From Planococcus sp. PAMC 21323 (GTDB lineage: Bacteria > Bacillota > Bacilli > Bacillales_A > Planococcaceae): a stretch of DNA of 64,000 bases. Below, piece by piece: positions 26,904 to 35,059 of the stretch. Made by a program: the position numbers and the translations under genes. Under the pieces are notes generated by a model. That model did no database searches and was not told the DNA's origin. It saw only the letters and a list, made by a program, of their open reading frames with translations. The stretch is from positions 310,001-374,000 of the forward strand of contig NZ_CP009129.1 of the NCBI RefSeq assembly GCF_000785555.1. Direction: 5' to 3'. Every line of letters begins with the position of its first letter. Within the stretch, counting starts at the first letter, position 1.

Positions 26904-27245
26904 TTATCCAATCGCGACTGTGCCGCGTTCTTTTGTTCTAATTCTGATTGCTTCTTCAACAGGAAAAATAAAAATTTTACCATCCCCAACTTGACCAGTT
27001 GAAGCATATTCTAGCAAAGCTTGAATGATATCTTCGACTTTATGGTCATCTACTACCATCTCTAATTTCAGTTTTGGAGAAAATTCCATTGTGTAGGCGT
27101 TTCCTCGAAATAGACCAACTCGTCCTTCTTGCTTTCCGATTCCCGCAATTTCCGTTACACTCAAACCGTCTATTCCCTCAAGTGCTAGAGCTTGTCGAAC
27201 GTCTGCGAAAACAGAAGGACGAATAATAGTTTCGATTTTTTTCAT
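26904..27245 (-). CDS. glnK: PII nitrogen regulatory protein GlnK
   Basis: 113 aa, normal PII length. It begins MKKIETIIRPSVFADVRQAL, has the T-loop 'GLFRGNAYTMEFSPKLKLE' with the conserved Tyr, B-loop 'TGQVGDGKIFIFPVE' (nucleotide site), and C-loop 'IRTKERG'. It senses ATP/ADP and 2-oxoglutarate and docks on the Amt trimer and, in Bacillus, on TnrA. CAGGAGGAG precedes the ATG. A good sigma-A promoter and two TnrA/GlnR-type boxes stand directly upstream. Confidence 0.94.
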   Translation of the reverse strand: MKKIETIIRPSVFADVRQALALEGIDGLSVTEIAGIGKQEGRVGLFRGNAYTMEFSPKLKLEMVVDDHKVEDIIQALLEYASTGQVGDGKIFIFPVEEAIRIRTKERGTVAIG

Positions 27246-27261
27246 CTTTTCTCCTCCTGTA

Positions 27262-27341
27262 TGTTAGGTTTGTTAACATAATAGTTTATATTTTCTGATA
27301 ATGCAAGAGTTTTTTTTATTTAAATGTTAGGTTTCCTTACA
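27262..27341 (-). promoter_or_regulatory. glnK-amt promoter with two TnrA/GlnR-type boxes
   Basis: On the minus strand: -35 TTGCAT (27306-27301), 17-base spacer, -10 TATTAT (27283-27278). Two boxes fit TGTNANAWWWTMTNACA with few mismatches: TGTTAGGTTTGTTAACA (27262-27278), covering the -10 edge and start site, and TGTTAGGTTTCCTTACA (27325-27341), upstream of -35. Centres are 63 bases apart, close to six helical turns. Confidence 0.7.
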
Positions 27342-27367
27342 TTATTGAAGATTAGGAGTGGATTTAT

Positions 27368-28012
27368 ATGTATAAAATTCCAGAAGAATTAGCCGCACTC
27401 GGAAAACGACGAATCGATGGATATCCGGTAGAAGGTTTTGTGTGGGGGAGTGGTCCTGAAAATCCTGCAATTATGTTAGTTGGAGAGGCACCAGGAGAAA
27501 ACGAATTAGAAACGGGAATTCCTTTTACAGGACGTGCAGGAAAAGAATTAATGGCTTCTTTGCAAAGTGTCGGTTTGGCGCGGGAAGATGTTTACATTAC
27601 AAGTGCGGTTCGCAGTAGACCTTATAAATGGGGAACTAAAAAGAAACGCAATGGCGAAGAGGTCGTACGGAAATACAACCGAGCTCCGACGAAAAAAGAA
27701 ATCATTGCTCATGCACCAATATTGGACACAGAGATTCGAGACATTCACCCACCACTAATTGTGACTTTAGGAAATGTGGGGTTACAAAGATTGATCGGGC
27801 CAAAAGCAAAAGTTACTGAACTTCATGGCGTATTGATCGAGACGCCGATTTTATACTGGGATGATGAAAACGACTGCTTTAAAGAAACAGATGAGATTTA
27901 TCACATTTTTCCTACCTTTCATCCAGCTAGTGTCTTTTATAATCCTCCTGTCCGTGTATTAAAAGACGAGGATTGGCGTAGATTAAAAGAACTTTTAGGA
28001 AAAGTGGAATGA
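27368..28012 (+). CDS. Family 4-like uracil-DNA glycosylase without Fe-S cysteines
   Basis: 214 aa. Motif 1 is GEAPGENE (about residues 38-45) with 'GIPFTGRAGKELMASL', and motif 2 is 'FHPASVFYNPPVR', both typical of family 4 uracil-DNA glycosylases, which excise uracil from DNA. Family 4 proteins normally hold a 4Fe-4S cluster on four Cys. Here only one Cys exists in the whole protein ('DCFK'), and the usual 'KCRP' segment reads 'VRSRP'. The cluster is therefore absent. The fold is likely kept. Divergent from glnK. Confidence 0.8.
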   Translation: MYKIPEELAALGKRRIDGYPVEGFVWGSGPENPAIMLVGEAPGENELETGIPFTGRAGKELMASLQSVGLAREDVYITSAVRSRPYKWGTKKKRNGEEVVRKYNRAPTKKEIIAHAPILDTEIRDIHPPLIVTLGNVGLQRLIGPKAKVTELHGVLIETPILYWDDENDCFKETDEIYHIFPTFHPASVFYNPPVRVLKDEDWRRLKELLGKVE

Positions 28013-28113
28013 GTGTGGAATAAGGTGTTTAAAAAATATAAGAGTAAGAGTTTTCATGGTGTATTTTGGCGTATAATATTTATATTCACTAGAGTTAGAA
28101 AAGAGGTTTATTG

Positions 28114-28923
28114 ATGGATAACACGGTTTTATTTGCGCTTGGATTGACACTTTTTGCTGGATTAGCTACGGGGATCGGCAGTTTGATTGCATTTTTTGCG
28201 TCACGTACAAATACGAAGTTTTTATCGGCTTCATTGGGCTTTTCAGCGGGAGTCATGATTTATGTTTCGATGATAGAAATTTTCTTTAAAGCAAAAGATG
28301 CTTTGACGAATGCGCAAGGAGAGGTTGTTGGTTATTGGCTTACTCTTGCGGGGTTTTTTGGTGGAATGGTTTTCATGGCGTTTGTTGATCGAATTCTTCC
28401 GAAATTAGGAAATCCGCACGAAGTTAAAATGGTAGAGGATATGGATGAAGGACCAACTAATGACGAATATGCTAGACTTCGAAAAATGGGTATTTTTACA
28501 GCATTAGCAATTGGTATTCATAATTTCCCTGAAGGTATTGCTACATTTATGTCAGCGATACAAGATCCGGCTCTTGGTATTGCGATCGCGATTGCAGTAG
28601 CGATCCATAATATCCCGGAAGGTATTGCTGTATCAGTTCCTATTTACTATGCAACAGGTAGTCGGTTAAAAGCATTGAAATATAGTTTTCTGTCAGGTAT
28701 TTCAGAACCGGTCGGAGCGATTGCTGCTTGGTTATTCTTAATGCCTTTCTTAAGTGATACCTTATTTGGTGTTATTTTTGCGGGTGTTGCAGGGATCATG
28801 GTCTTTATCTCGCTTGATGAATTATTGCCTGCTGCAAAACGTTACGATGAAGCACATTTATCTATTTATGGATTAGTAGCTGGTATGGCTGTTATGGCTG
28901 TCAGCCTAGTGTTGATTGTCTAG
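28114..28923 (+). CDS. zupT: ZIP-family zinc transporter ZupT
   Basis: 269 aa, eight membrane segments. Metal-binding motifs 'HNFPEGIATFMS' (TM4) and 'HNIPEGIAVSVP' (TM5) are the ZIP M1/M2 sites, with a histidine/acid-containing cytoplasmic loop between TM3 and TM4. It imports zinc and possibly iron, manganese or cobalt. I chose the ATG at 28114 (7 bases from AGAGG) over TTG 28111. A TATAAT lies about 40 bases upstream. No Zur box was recognised. Confidence 0.9.
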   Translation: MDNTVLFALGLTLFAGLATGIGSLIAFFASRTNTKFLSASLGFSAGVMIYVSMIEIFFKAKDALTNAQGEVVGYWLTLAGFFGGMVFMAFVDRILPKLGNPHEVKMVEDMDEGPTNDEYARLRKMGIFTALAIGIHNFPEGIATFMSAIQDPALGIAIAIAVAIHNIPEGIAVSVPIYYATGSRLKALKYSFLSGISEPVGAIAAWLFLMPFLSDTLFGVIFAGVAGIMVFISLDELLPAAKRYDEAHLSIYGLVAGMAVMAVSLVLIV

Positions 28924-28973
28924 TATTGAAACCGAATATTTCTTTTTAGTAAAGAGAAAAGAGGGTGTTTTTA

Positions 28974-29921
28974 ATGGATGTTAAACACATTGAACAAACT
29001 TTTTCAGAGGTATCAAAAACAACAGGTTGGGCAGTAGATAAGCAAATTGCATTGGCTGTTACAAATATCTATTTGGCACGGGGAAAACAATTTGATGCAG
29101 GTGCACACGAAAAAGCGGTTGACATCATAAAGAAAAATGAGGGATGGACTTCGCCATTACGCTCTCACTTGCTTCATAGTGCAGCTGCTTTTATGGTATT
29201 AAAAGAAGAAAGTGTAGAAAGTTCGTTAAAGTTGGTTAATCAAAACCAACAAGCGCTCAACGATGCAGGATTTTGGAAAACATCATATACCTATTTAGCT
29301 GCACTATTGATGAAAAACCCTGAAGAAGCAGAACGTATAAGAGCTTTATACGAAGAAATGAAAAAGCATCATAAGTTTCTTACGTCGAATGAAGATATTC
29401 CTTATGCGGCGTTACTAAGTAGCAGAGAAGGTTCAATTGAAGAGCGAGCTGCCACGATGAATATGTATTATAAAGATTTACGAGAGCATGGCTTTTCCAT
29501 GGGGAACGACCTTCAATGGTTATCCCAAATCATGACGTTTGAATCTCCCGATTACGATCCGGAAATCGTTGGAAAAGTATTGGCGATCCAACATTATTTC
29601 AAAGATGAAAAAATCAAAATCAAGTATGCGCAATATCCTACTCTTGGTTTTTTAGCGATAACTGGGATAGGTGGCAATGCGTTAAGTGAAATTGTATCCA
29701 ACATCCGTGAGCTCGAAAGCAACAAAATTTTTCGCTGGTATAAAGATATGGCATTCTCAACGGCTGTACAGCAAACAATGGCTGACAATATGGGAGCTAG
29801 AGACATAGCAGAAATGGCATTCTCGACTTCATTAGAAGCATTGATGCAAGCTCAACAAGCTGCTATGATGATTAGTTTTAATGCTGCAATCATTGCAGCC
29901 ACTAATAATTCGAGCAATTAA
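28974..29921 (+). CDS. DUF4003-family protein
   Basis: 315 aa from the ATG at 28974 (GAGGGTG ahead); a GTG at 28965 is also in frame. Soluble and helical, with the character of the DUF4003 family found in Bacillales: 'VTNIYLARGKQFDAGAHEKA', 'SREGSIEERAATMNMYYKDL' and a C-terminal Ala/Met-rich stretch 'EALMQAQQAAMMISFNAAII'. Function of the family is not known to me. It stands alone between zupT and niaP. Confidence 0.7.
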   Translation: MDVKHIEQTFSEVSKTTGWAVDKQIALAVTNIYLARGKQFDAGAHEKAVDIIKKNEGWTSPLRSHLLHSAAAFMVLKEESVESSLKLVNQNQQALNDAGFWKTSYTYLAALLMKNPEEAERIRALYEEMKKHHKFLTSNEDIPYAALLSSREGSIEERAATMNMYYKDLREHGFSMGNDLQWLSQIMTFESPDYDPEIVGKVLAIQHYFKDEKIKIKYAQYPTLGFLAITGIGGNALSEIVSNIRELESNKIFRWYKDMAFSTAVQQTMADNMGARDIAEMAFSTSLEALMQAQQAAMMISFNAAIIAATNNSSN

Positions 29922-29993
29922 TGTAAAATGTTTAGAGTTCTGATAAAGCATACCCACTTTAATTGTTTGAAAAAACAGATTTCATTTCGTGTC

Positions 29994-30022
29994 TTGTCAT
30001 CACTTTTTCATCGGCGTATAGT
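29994..30022 (+). promoter_or_regulatory. Sigma-A promoter of niaP
   Basis: TTGTCA (29994-29999), 17-base spacer, TATAGT (30017-30022); start expected near 30029. Confidence 0.7.
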
Positions 30023-30024
30023 GG

Positions 30025-30056
30025 TGTAAAGACAGTTATGTACATCTGTAAAGACA
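30025..30056. promoter_or_regulatory. Candidate NiaR operator
   Basis: Two direct copies of TGTAAAGACA (30025-30034 and 30047-30056), 22 bases apart, lie on the expected niaP start site; between them ACAG/CTGT arms flank ATGTACAT. Niacin transporter genes in Firmicutes are repressed by NiaR (YrxA). The site placement fits a repressor; identity as NiaR is inferred. Confidence 0.5.
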
Positions 30057-30068
30057 AGGGGAATGATG

Positions 30069-31286
30069 ATGTCAACTTCAGTTGAAAAAAAATCAAGTAC
30101 AATATCAAGAAATAAGTTGCTAGGAATTGCTGGGCTCGGGTGGCTTTTTGACGCGATGGATGTCGGCATCTTAGCGTTTGTAATAGCTGCATTAAATGTC
30201 GACTGGGGATTAACGACTAACCAAATGGGGTGGATCGGGAGTGTAAACTCTATTGGAATGGCAGTCGGCGCATTTGTATTCGGGATTTATGCAGATCGTG
30301 TAGGCAGAAAGAAAATATTCATCATTACACTTTTATTGTTTTCAATCGCAAGCGGTATTTCTGCTTTTGCTACAACACTAGCAGCATTTATGATCTTACG
30401 ATTTTTTGTGGGAATGGGCTTAGGTGGAGAACTCCCGGTAGCTTCTACTTTAGTGGCGGAAAGTGTTCCAGCAAGAGAACGTGGTCGTGTAATTGTTTTA
30501 TTAGAAAGTTTCTGGGCAGCAGGTTGGTTAGTGGCTGCGGTCATTTCGTACTTTATTATTCCGTCATTCGGATGGCGTGTAGCACTATTATTGACCGCTT
30601 TACCAGCATTTTATGCATTGTATTTGCGCATCAATTTACCGGATTCACCGCAGTTTACTGCCAAAAAAGATGTGATGCGATCGGTTTCTACAAATATTAA
30701 AGATGTATGGTCGAAAAAATACAGACGCCCTACGTTAATGTTGTGGATCGTTTGGTTTACCGTGGTTTTCTCATACTATGGAATGTTCTTGTGGTTGCCG
30801 AGTGTCATGGTGCTGAAAGGGTTCACGCTTATTAAAAGTTTTCAATATGTATTGATTATGACGCTTGCCCAGTTGCCGGGTTATTTTACAGCAGCTTGGT
30901 TGATCGAGCGTATTGGGCGGAAATTTGTTTTAGTTACTTATTTAATCGGAACAGCGGGAAGTGCTTTAGCTTTTGGTAATGCAGACACAATTACATTATT
31001 GATTGTCGCAGGTGCTTTCTTATCGTTCTTTAACTTAGGGGCTTGGGGTGCATTATATGCCTATTCTCCAGAACAGTATCCGACGATTATCCGTGGAACG
31101 GGAACGGGAATGGCTGCAGCGTTTGGTCGTGTCGGTGGGATTCTTGGACCGTTATTAGTTGGTTCGTTATTGACTGCTGGAATCGGCATTAATATAATTT
31201 TTGCGATCTTCTGTGCAGCAATCCTCATTGGAGCTATGGCTGTAGCATTTCTTGGGACGGAAACAAAACAAATGGAATTAGAATAA
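30069..31286 (+). CDS. niaP: MFS transporter, niacin permease NiaP
   Basis: 405 aa (three ATG codons in a row at 30063-30071; the third is best spaced, 7 bases from AAGGGG). Twelve membrane segments of the major facilitator family. 'GLGWLFDAMDVGILAFVIAA', 'GWIGSVNSIGMAVGAFVFG', 'FFVGMGLGGELPVASTLVAE' and 'SFFNLGAWGALYAYSPEQYP' correspond closely to Bacillus NiaP (YceI). It should import nicotinate/nicotinamide for NAD synthesis. A promoter with an overlapping direct-repeat operator stands upstream, and a terminator follows. Confidence 0.85.
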   Translation: MSTSVEKKSSTISRNKLLGIAGLGWLFDAMDVGILAFVIAALNVDWGLTTNQMGWIGSVNSIGMAVGAFVFGIYADRVGRKKIFIITLLLFSIASGISAFATTLAAFMILRFFVGMGLGGELPVASTLVAESVPARERGRVIVLLESFWAAGWLVAAVISYFIIPSFGWRVALLLTALPAFYALYLRINLPDSPQFTAKKDVMRSVSTNIKDVWSKKYRRPTLMLWIVWFTVVFSYYGMFLWLPSVMVLKGFTLIKSFQYVLIMTLAQLPGYFTAAWLIERIGRKFVLVTYLIGTAGSALAFGNADTITLLIVAGAFLSFFNLGAWGALYAYSPEQYPTIIRGTGTGMAAAFGRVGGILGPLLVGSLLTAGIGINIIFAIFCAAILIGAMAVAFLGTETKQMELE

Positions 31287-31290
31287 CGTA

Positions 31291-31333
31291 AAAAACAACG
31301 TCCAGAGTGTGAACTCAAAAGGCGTTGTTTTTT
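31291..31333. terminator. Terminator of niaP
   Basis: AAAACAACG / CGTTGTTTTTTT stem with an unpaired ~21-base loop. Confidence 0.75.
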
Positions 31334-31420
31334 TATCGGTACTAAAAAAGAGGAGATTTTCCATAATATAGCCAATACCTTTACGTAGAGATAAAACATG
31401 GTAGAAATGGACGTGGAGAT

Positions 31421-32269
31421 ATGGAATTGATCATTTACTCGGATTCAGCTGTTTTTTCGGAGCAAGTAGCGCCTTTGTTAAATCGAAACGAAGATAGTAA
31501 TAGCTTGTTTTTAGGGATACTTGGACAGATTCAAGCTAACCAATATGACGATTATTTTTTAGCGCTGGCAGAAAATGATGAAGAAATTGTTGCAGCATGC
31601 TTAATGACACCCCCGCACGCATTGCAATTAGTAGTGTTTCAACAATTACCTGAAATTGAAAAAGAAATAGCGGTTCACTTGCGAAATCTTGGCGTCAAAG
31701 TTAGTGGAATCGTAGGTGAGCAAGAAACGACTCGTCTATTCGCTAGAGCGTGGACTCAGCAAACTGGAGAACGTGTAAAAACATTAATGGACCAAGGTCT
31801 GTACCGTATTGATGCAATCAATAGGGGCTTGAAAAAAAGTGCGGGCTCTTGGCGGGTTGCAAGTAATAAAGATGCAAAAATTTTAATAGAATGGTATAAA
31901 TTGTTTGAAGAAGAAACAGGGCTAGGCCGGCAATCTACTCAAGAACAAGCTACGCAACGAATTGAAGAGTTTTTAGACAGGAAGGAAGTTTTTGTGTGGG
32001 AAGTGGACGGGTCGATTGTTTCTTGTATGAAAAAAGGTAGACCGTCAAAAAATGGAGTTACGGTTTCTTTTGTTTTTACACCCATGATTTTTAGAGCTAA
32101 TGGATACGCGCGGACCTTAGTTGCTGAAGTCACAGAAGAATTGTTGTTAGAGTATGATTTTGTCATGCTTTATACAGATCTTGCCAACCCAACATCTAAT
32201 AAAATATACAGAGAAATTGGTTACGAACAAATTACAAATCCGGTTCATCTTATATTTGAGCAAGAATAA
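31421..32269 (+). CDS. GNAT-family N-acetyltransferase
   Basis: 282 aa. The C-terminal part is a GNAT fold with motif 'FVFTPMIFRANGYARTLVAE' (CoA loop R-A-N-G-Y-A, close to the consensus) and 'YTDLANPTSNKIYREIGYEQ' (motif B). The N-terminal ~130 residues are typical of two-domain Bacillus GNAT proteins that resemble YjcK/ZmaR-like members. Substrate unknown. The gene stands alone between niaP and the osmoprotectant ABC operon, 87 bases upstream of the latter. Confidence 0.75.
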   Translation: MELIIYSDSAVFSEQVAPLLNRNEDSNSLFLGILGQIQANQYDDYFLALAENDEEIVAACLMTPPHALQLVVFQQLPEIEKEIAVHLRNLGVKVSGIVGEQETTRLFARAWTQQTGERVKTLMDQGLYRIDAINRGLKKSAGSWRVASNKDAKILIEWYKLFEEETGLGRQSTQEQATQRIEEFLDRKEVFVWEVDGSIVSCMKKGRPSKNGVTVSFVFTPMIFRANGYARTLVAEVTEELLLEYDFVMLYTDLANPTSNKIYREIGYEQITNPVHLIFEQE

Positions 32270-32355
32270 ATATCCTTAAGTCATTTTAAGGAGTAGCAAG
32301 GTGCTTTATAGGGTATAAAAAAGCTAGGCTGAAAGAAGCAGAAGGAGTGAAGTTT

Positions 32356-33324
32356 ATGATTCGTTTTGAAAATGTCACAAAACGATTTCCGGATGGTACG
32401 GAAGCATTAAAAGACATTTCGCTGGTTTTACCAACCCACCAATTGACTGCTATCATCGGACCCAGCGGTTGTGGGAAAACGACTCTAATGAAAATGATTA
32501 ACAAATTAGAAAAACCGACTGAAGGAAGTATCTATATTGACGAAAAACCTATCAATGGAATGGATGAAGTTCAGTTAAGGCGTTCAATTGGTTATGTTAT
32601 TCAACGAATTGGGCTATTCCCCCATATGACTATTTCAGATAATGTGGCGTTAGTACCAAAATTGCTTGAATGGTCTAAAGAAAAAAAGGAAGAACGAGTA
32701 CGTGAACTGCTTCAACTTGTTGGATTGGATCCTGAAGTTTATATGGAGCGTTACCCCCTCGAATTAAGTGGAGGGCAACAGCAACGTGTGGGCGTAGTCC
32801 GAGCGCTTGCTGGAGATCCTAACATTGTATTAATGGATGAACCCTTCTCAGCGCTTGACCCCATTAGCAGAGAACAACTGCAAGATGAACTTCGGAACCT
32901 GCAACAAACCATCAATAAAACCATTGTGTTTGTGACGCATGATATGGATGAAGCATTAAAAATTGCCGATACAATTATCGTAATGCGAGCTGGTAAAGTC
33001 GAGCAGGCTGGAACGCCTCAACAACTCATTGATAATCCGGCCAACGAATTTGTGCGGAACTTTATTGGAATAGAACGTATCAATCAAAAACGAACATTTG
33101 GTGAAAGAAAATTAGTTGAGTTCCTGAACTTGTTCACAACAAATTGGACGGGAGAGTTTGAAGAAATTTTGGCTGAAGCTACTTTTGAAAAAGCATTTGA
33201 AAGATTAGACAATAGTCCTCATGATTATTTAGCCATTATCGATAACGATAAAATTGTGGCATACGCAAATAACCGTGATTTATTAAAAGCAGCTCTTGTT
33301 AAAGAAACGGGGGTATTAGCATGA
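32356..33324 (+). CDS. Osmoprotectant ABC transporter, ATP-binding subunit
   Basis: 322 aa from ATG 32356 (AGAAGGAG 9 bases ahead; an in-frame GTG at 32347 touches the site). Walker A 'GPSGCGKTT', signature 'LSGGQQQRVGVVRAL', Walker B 'IVLMDEPFSALD', H-loop 'VTHD'. The length and C-terminal extension of about 90 residues match OpuCA/OpuBA/ProV ATPases, where CBS domains gate transport; the extension here is short and keeps only a CBS-like end ('DYLAIIDNDKIVAYANNRD'). It overlaps the permease gene by ATGA. Glycine betaine, choline or carnitine are likely substrates. Confidence 0.87.
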   Translation: MIRFENVTKRFPDGTEALKDISLVLPTHQLTAIIGPSGCGKTTLMKMINKLEKPTEGSIYIDEKPINGMDEVQLRRSIGYVIQRIGLFPHMTISDNVALVPKLLEWSKEKKEERVRELLQLVGLDPEVYMERYPLELSGGQQQRVGVVRALAGDPNIVLMDEPFSALDPISREQLQDELRNLQQTINKTIVFVTHDMDEALKIADTIIVMRAGKVEQAGTPQQLIDNPANEFVRNFIGIERINQKRTFGERKLVEFLNLFTTNWTGEFEEILAEATFEKAFERLDNSPHDYLAIIDNDKIVAYANNRDLLKAALVKETGVLA

Positions 33325-33959
33325 AGAATTTTTTTGACACACTCATTAGTCGTCAAGATATGATTGTTAGCGCTCTTATTGAACATATGTATTTGTCTTT
33401 TGTGGCAGTAGCTGTTGGTATAGCAATTGCATTGCCGCTAGGAATAGTGATAACCCGCTACCGTCGCTATGCTGAATCGATTATTGGAGTGACAGCTGTT
33501 TTCCAAACAATTCCGAGTCTCGCTTTATTCGGATTTTTAGTCCCTATACTAGGAATTGGTTCACCAACTGCATTAATTGCACTTATCATTTATGCTTTGC
33601 TACCAATTTTACGGAATACTTATGCAGGAATCGCAGGTGTGGATGGATCAACCATTGAAGCGGGACGTGGCATGGGCATGACTCGCACACAAATTCTTCG
33701 GCAAATCGAATTGCCGCTGGCGTTACCGTTTATTATGGCTGGCATACGTACAGCTACGGTATTAACTGTAGGTATCGCAACTCTAGCTACATTTGTTGGA
33801 GCAGGTGGTTTAGGTGATATTATTTACCGAGGATTGCAATCGTATAATAATTCGCTAGTATTGGCAGGGGCGCTTCCTGTTGCGCTGCTAGCTATCGGTT
33901 TTGACCAAATTTTAAAATGGATTGAAAAAAGAGCAACACCAAAAGGATTGAAAACTTAG
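33321..33959 (+). CDS. Osmoprotectant ABC transporter, permease subunit
   Basis: 212 aa, five to six membrane segments, with the binding-protein-dependent permease EAA loop 'EAGRGMGMTRTQILRQIELP' that docks on the ATPase. Length and sequence match OpuCB/OpuBB. The classical opuB/opuC operons have a second permease gene after the binding protein; none is present here, so this subunit probably forms a homodimer. ATG overlaps the ATPase stop, and the binding protein follows after 11 bases. Confidence 0.87.
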   Translation: MKNFFDTLISRQDMIVSALIEHMYLSFVAVAVGIAIALPLGIVITRYRRYAESIIGVTAVFQTIPSLALFGFLVPILGIGSPTALIALIIYALLPILRNTYAGIAGVDGSTIEAGRGMGMTRTQILRQIELPLALPFIMAGIRTATVLTVGIATLATFVGAGGLGDIIYRGLQSYNNSLVLAGALPVALLAIGFDQILKWIEKRATPKGLKT

Positions 33960-33970
33960 GAGGAAATAAG

Positions 33971-34873
33971 ATGAAAAAAACAACATTAGGAATTTTTTTG
34001 GCAGCAACAACGGTGATTGCAGGATGCGGGTCAGGTGGCGATGAGTTAGATCCACTAGTAATCGGTGGAAAACCGTGGACGGAGCAATACATTCTACCTT
34101 ATATTCTTGGTGAGTATATTGAAGCTAACTCAGATTACACTGTAGAATACGAAGATGGATTAGGAGAAGTATCGATTTTGACACCTGCTTTGGAGAAGGG
34201 TGATATCGATATGTATGTTGAATACACGGGTACTGGGATGAAAGACGTGTTAAAAGAAGAATCAGTTCCTGGTCAAACTTCCGAAGAGGTACTAGAAATT
34301 GTTCGTACGGGTTATGAAGAAAAAATAGGAGCAACTTGGTTAGAGCCGCTTGGTTTTGAAAACGGATATACGCTCGCTTATTCAAAAGACAGTGGTTTTG
34401 ATGCTGAAACTTATTCGGATTTGGCCGAAATTTCAAAATCAGAAGATATGAGTTTTGGAGCGCCGCATCCTTTTTACGAACGTAAAGGCGATGGCTTTGA
34501 TGATTTAGTGACGACGTATCCATTTGAATTTGCTGCGACAGATAGTTTTGATCCAGCTATTATGTATGAAGCTGTTAAAAATGGAGATGTAGATGTTATT
34601 CCGGCATTTACTACAGATAGCCGCATTGGGTTGTTTGATTTAGCAACAACTAAAGATGATCTTTCGTTTTTCCCGAAATACGATGCAGCACCTGTTGTGC
34701 GACTGGAAACGCTTGAAGAGTATCCGGAACTTGAAGATGTATTAAATGGGTTAGCCGGACAAATCTCTGAAGAAGAAATGTTAGCTATGAATTCTCGTGT
34801 GGATGTAGATCAAGACGTAGCTAGTGATGTAGCTCGTGAATTCTTAATAGAAAAAGGATTAATCGAAGAATAA
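33971..34873 (+). CDS. Osmoprotectant ABC transporter, lipid-anchored binding protein
   Basis: 300 aa. Lipobox 'VIAGC' (Cys about residue 17) anchors it outside the membrane. The domain is of the OpuAC/OpuCC type: 'VIGGKPWTEQYILPYILGEY', 'EKGDIDMYVEYTGTGMKDVL', 'GFENGYTLAYSKD' and 'VDVIPAFTTDSRIGLFDL'. It captures the trimethylammonium solute and delivers it to the permease. The separate, unfused arrangement distinguishes it from EgtU-type permease-binding-protein fusions. AGGAGG stands before the ATG; a terminator closes the operon. Confidence 0.87.
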   Translation: MKKTTLGIFLAATTVIAGCGSGGDELDPLVIGGKPWTEQYILPYILGEYIEANSDYTVEYEDGLGEVSILTPALEKGDIDMYVEYTGTGMKDVLKEESVPGQTSEEVLEIVRTGYEEKIGATWLEPLGFENGYTLAYSKDSGFDAETYSDLAEISKSEDMSFGAPHPFYERKGDGFDDLVTTYPFEFAATDSFDPAIMYEAVKNGDVDVIPAFTTDSRIGLFDLATTKDDLSFFPKYDAAPVVRLETLEEYPELEDVLNGLAGQISEEEMLAMNSRVDVDQDVASDVAREFLIEKGLIEE

Positions 34874-34877
34874 AGGT

Positions 34878-34909
34878 AAATTCCGTAGCTGTGGCTGCGG
34901 AATTTTTTT
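34878..34909 (+). terminator. Terminator of the osmoprotectant operon
   Basis: AATTCCGTAGC / GCTGCGGAATT stem (one G-U pair) with a TGTG loop and seven T. Confidence 0.85.
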
Positions 34910-34961
34910 GTGGAAATTTTATCAAGTGGAAACAAAGAATTCTGATTTCTTTTTGTAGCCA

Positions 34962-34989
34962 TTGGGAAAAGCTTATTGTACAATACAAT
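34962..34989 (+). promoter_or_regulatory. Sigma-A promoter of the beta-oxidation operon
   Basis: TTGGGA (34962-34967), 16-base spacer, TACAAT (34984-34989); start expected near 34996, inside the FadR-type palindrome. Confidence 0.6.
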
Positions 34990-34992
34990 AAA

Positions 34993-35010
34993 TGAGTGAA
35001 TAGTCATTCA
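34993..35010. promoter_or_regulatory. FadR-type operator
   Basis: TGAGTGAATAGTCATTCA is an 18-bp palindrome with one mismatch to the Bacillus FadR (TetR family) site TGAATGA-N4-TCATTCA. It covers the expected start site of the thiolase operon. FadR leaves DNA when bound by long-chain acyl-CoA. Confidence 0.75.
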
Positions 35011-35021
35011 ATTCCGCGAAA

Positions 35022-35035
35022 TGTAAACGTTATCA
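35022..35035. promoter_or_regulatory. cre site (CcpA operator)
   Basis: TGTAAACGTTATCA matches TGWNANCGNTNWCA fully. It lies between the FadR-type site and the thiolase start, a roadblock position for glucose repression. Confidence 0.75.
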
Positions 35036-35059
35036 ATAGATAAAGGATGGGATAGAGAA

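Noticed and set aside
28080-28095. ATATTCACTAGAGT shared with 9638-9651 near two promoters
   Set aside because: A single 14-base match is expected several times by chance in 64 kb, and it has no internal symmetry.
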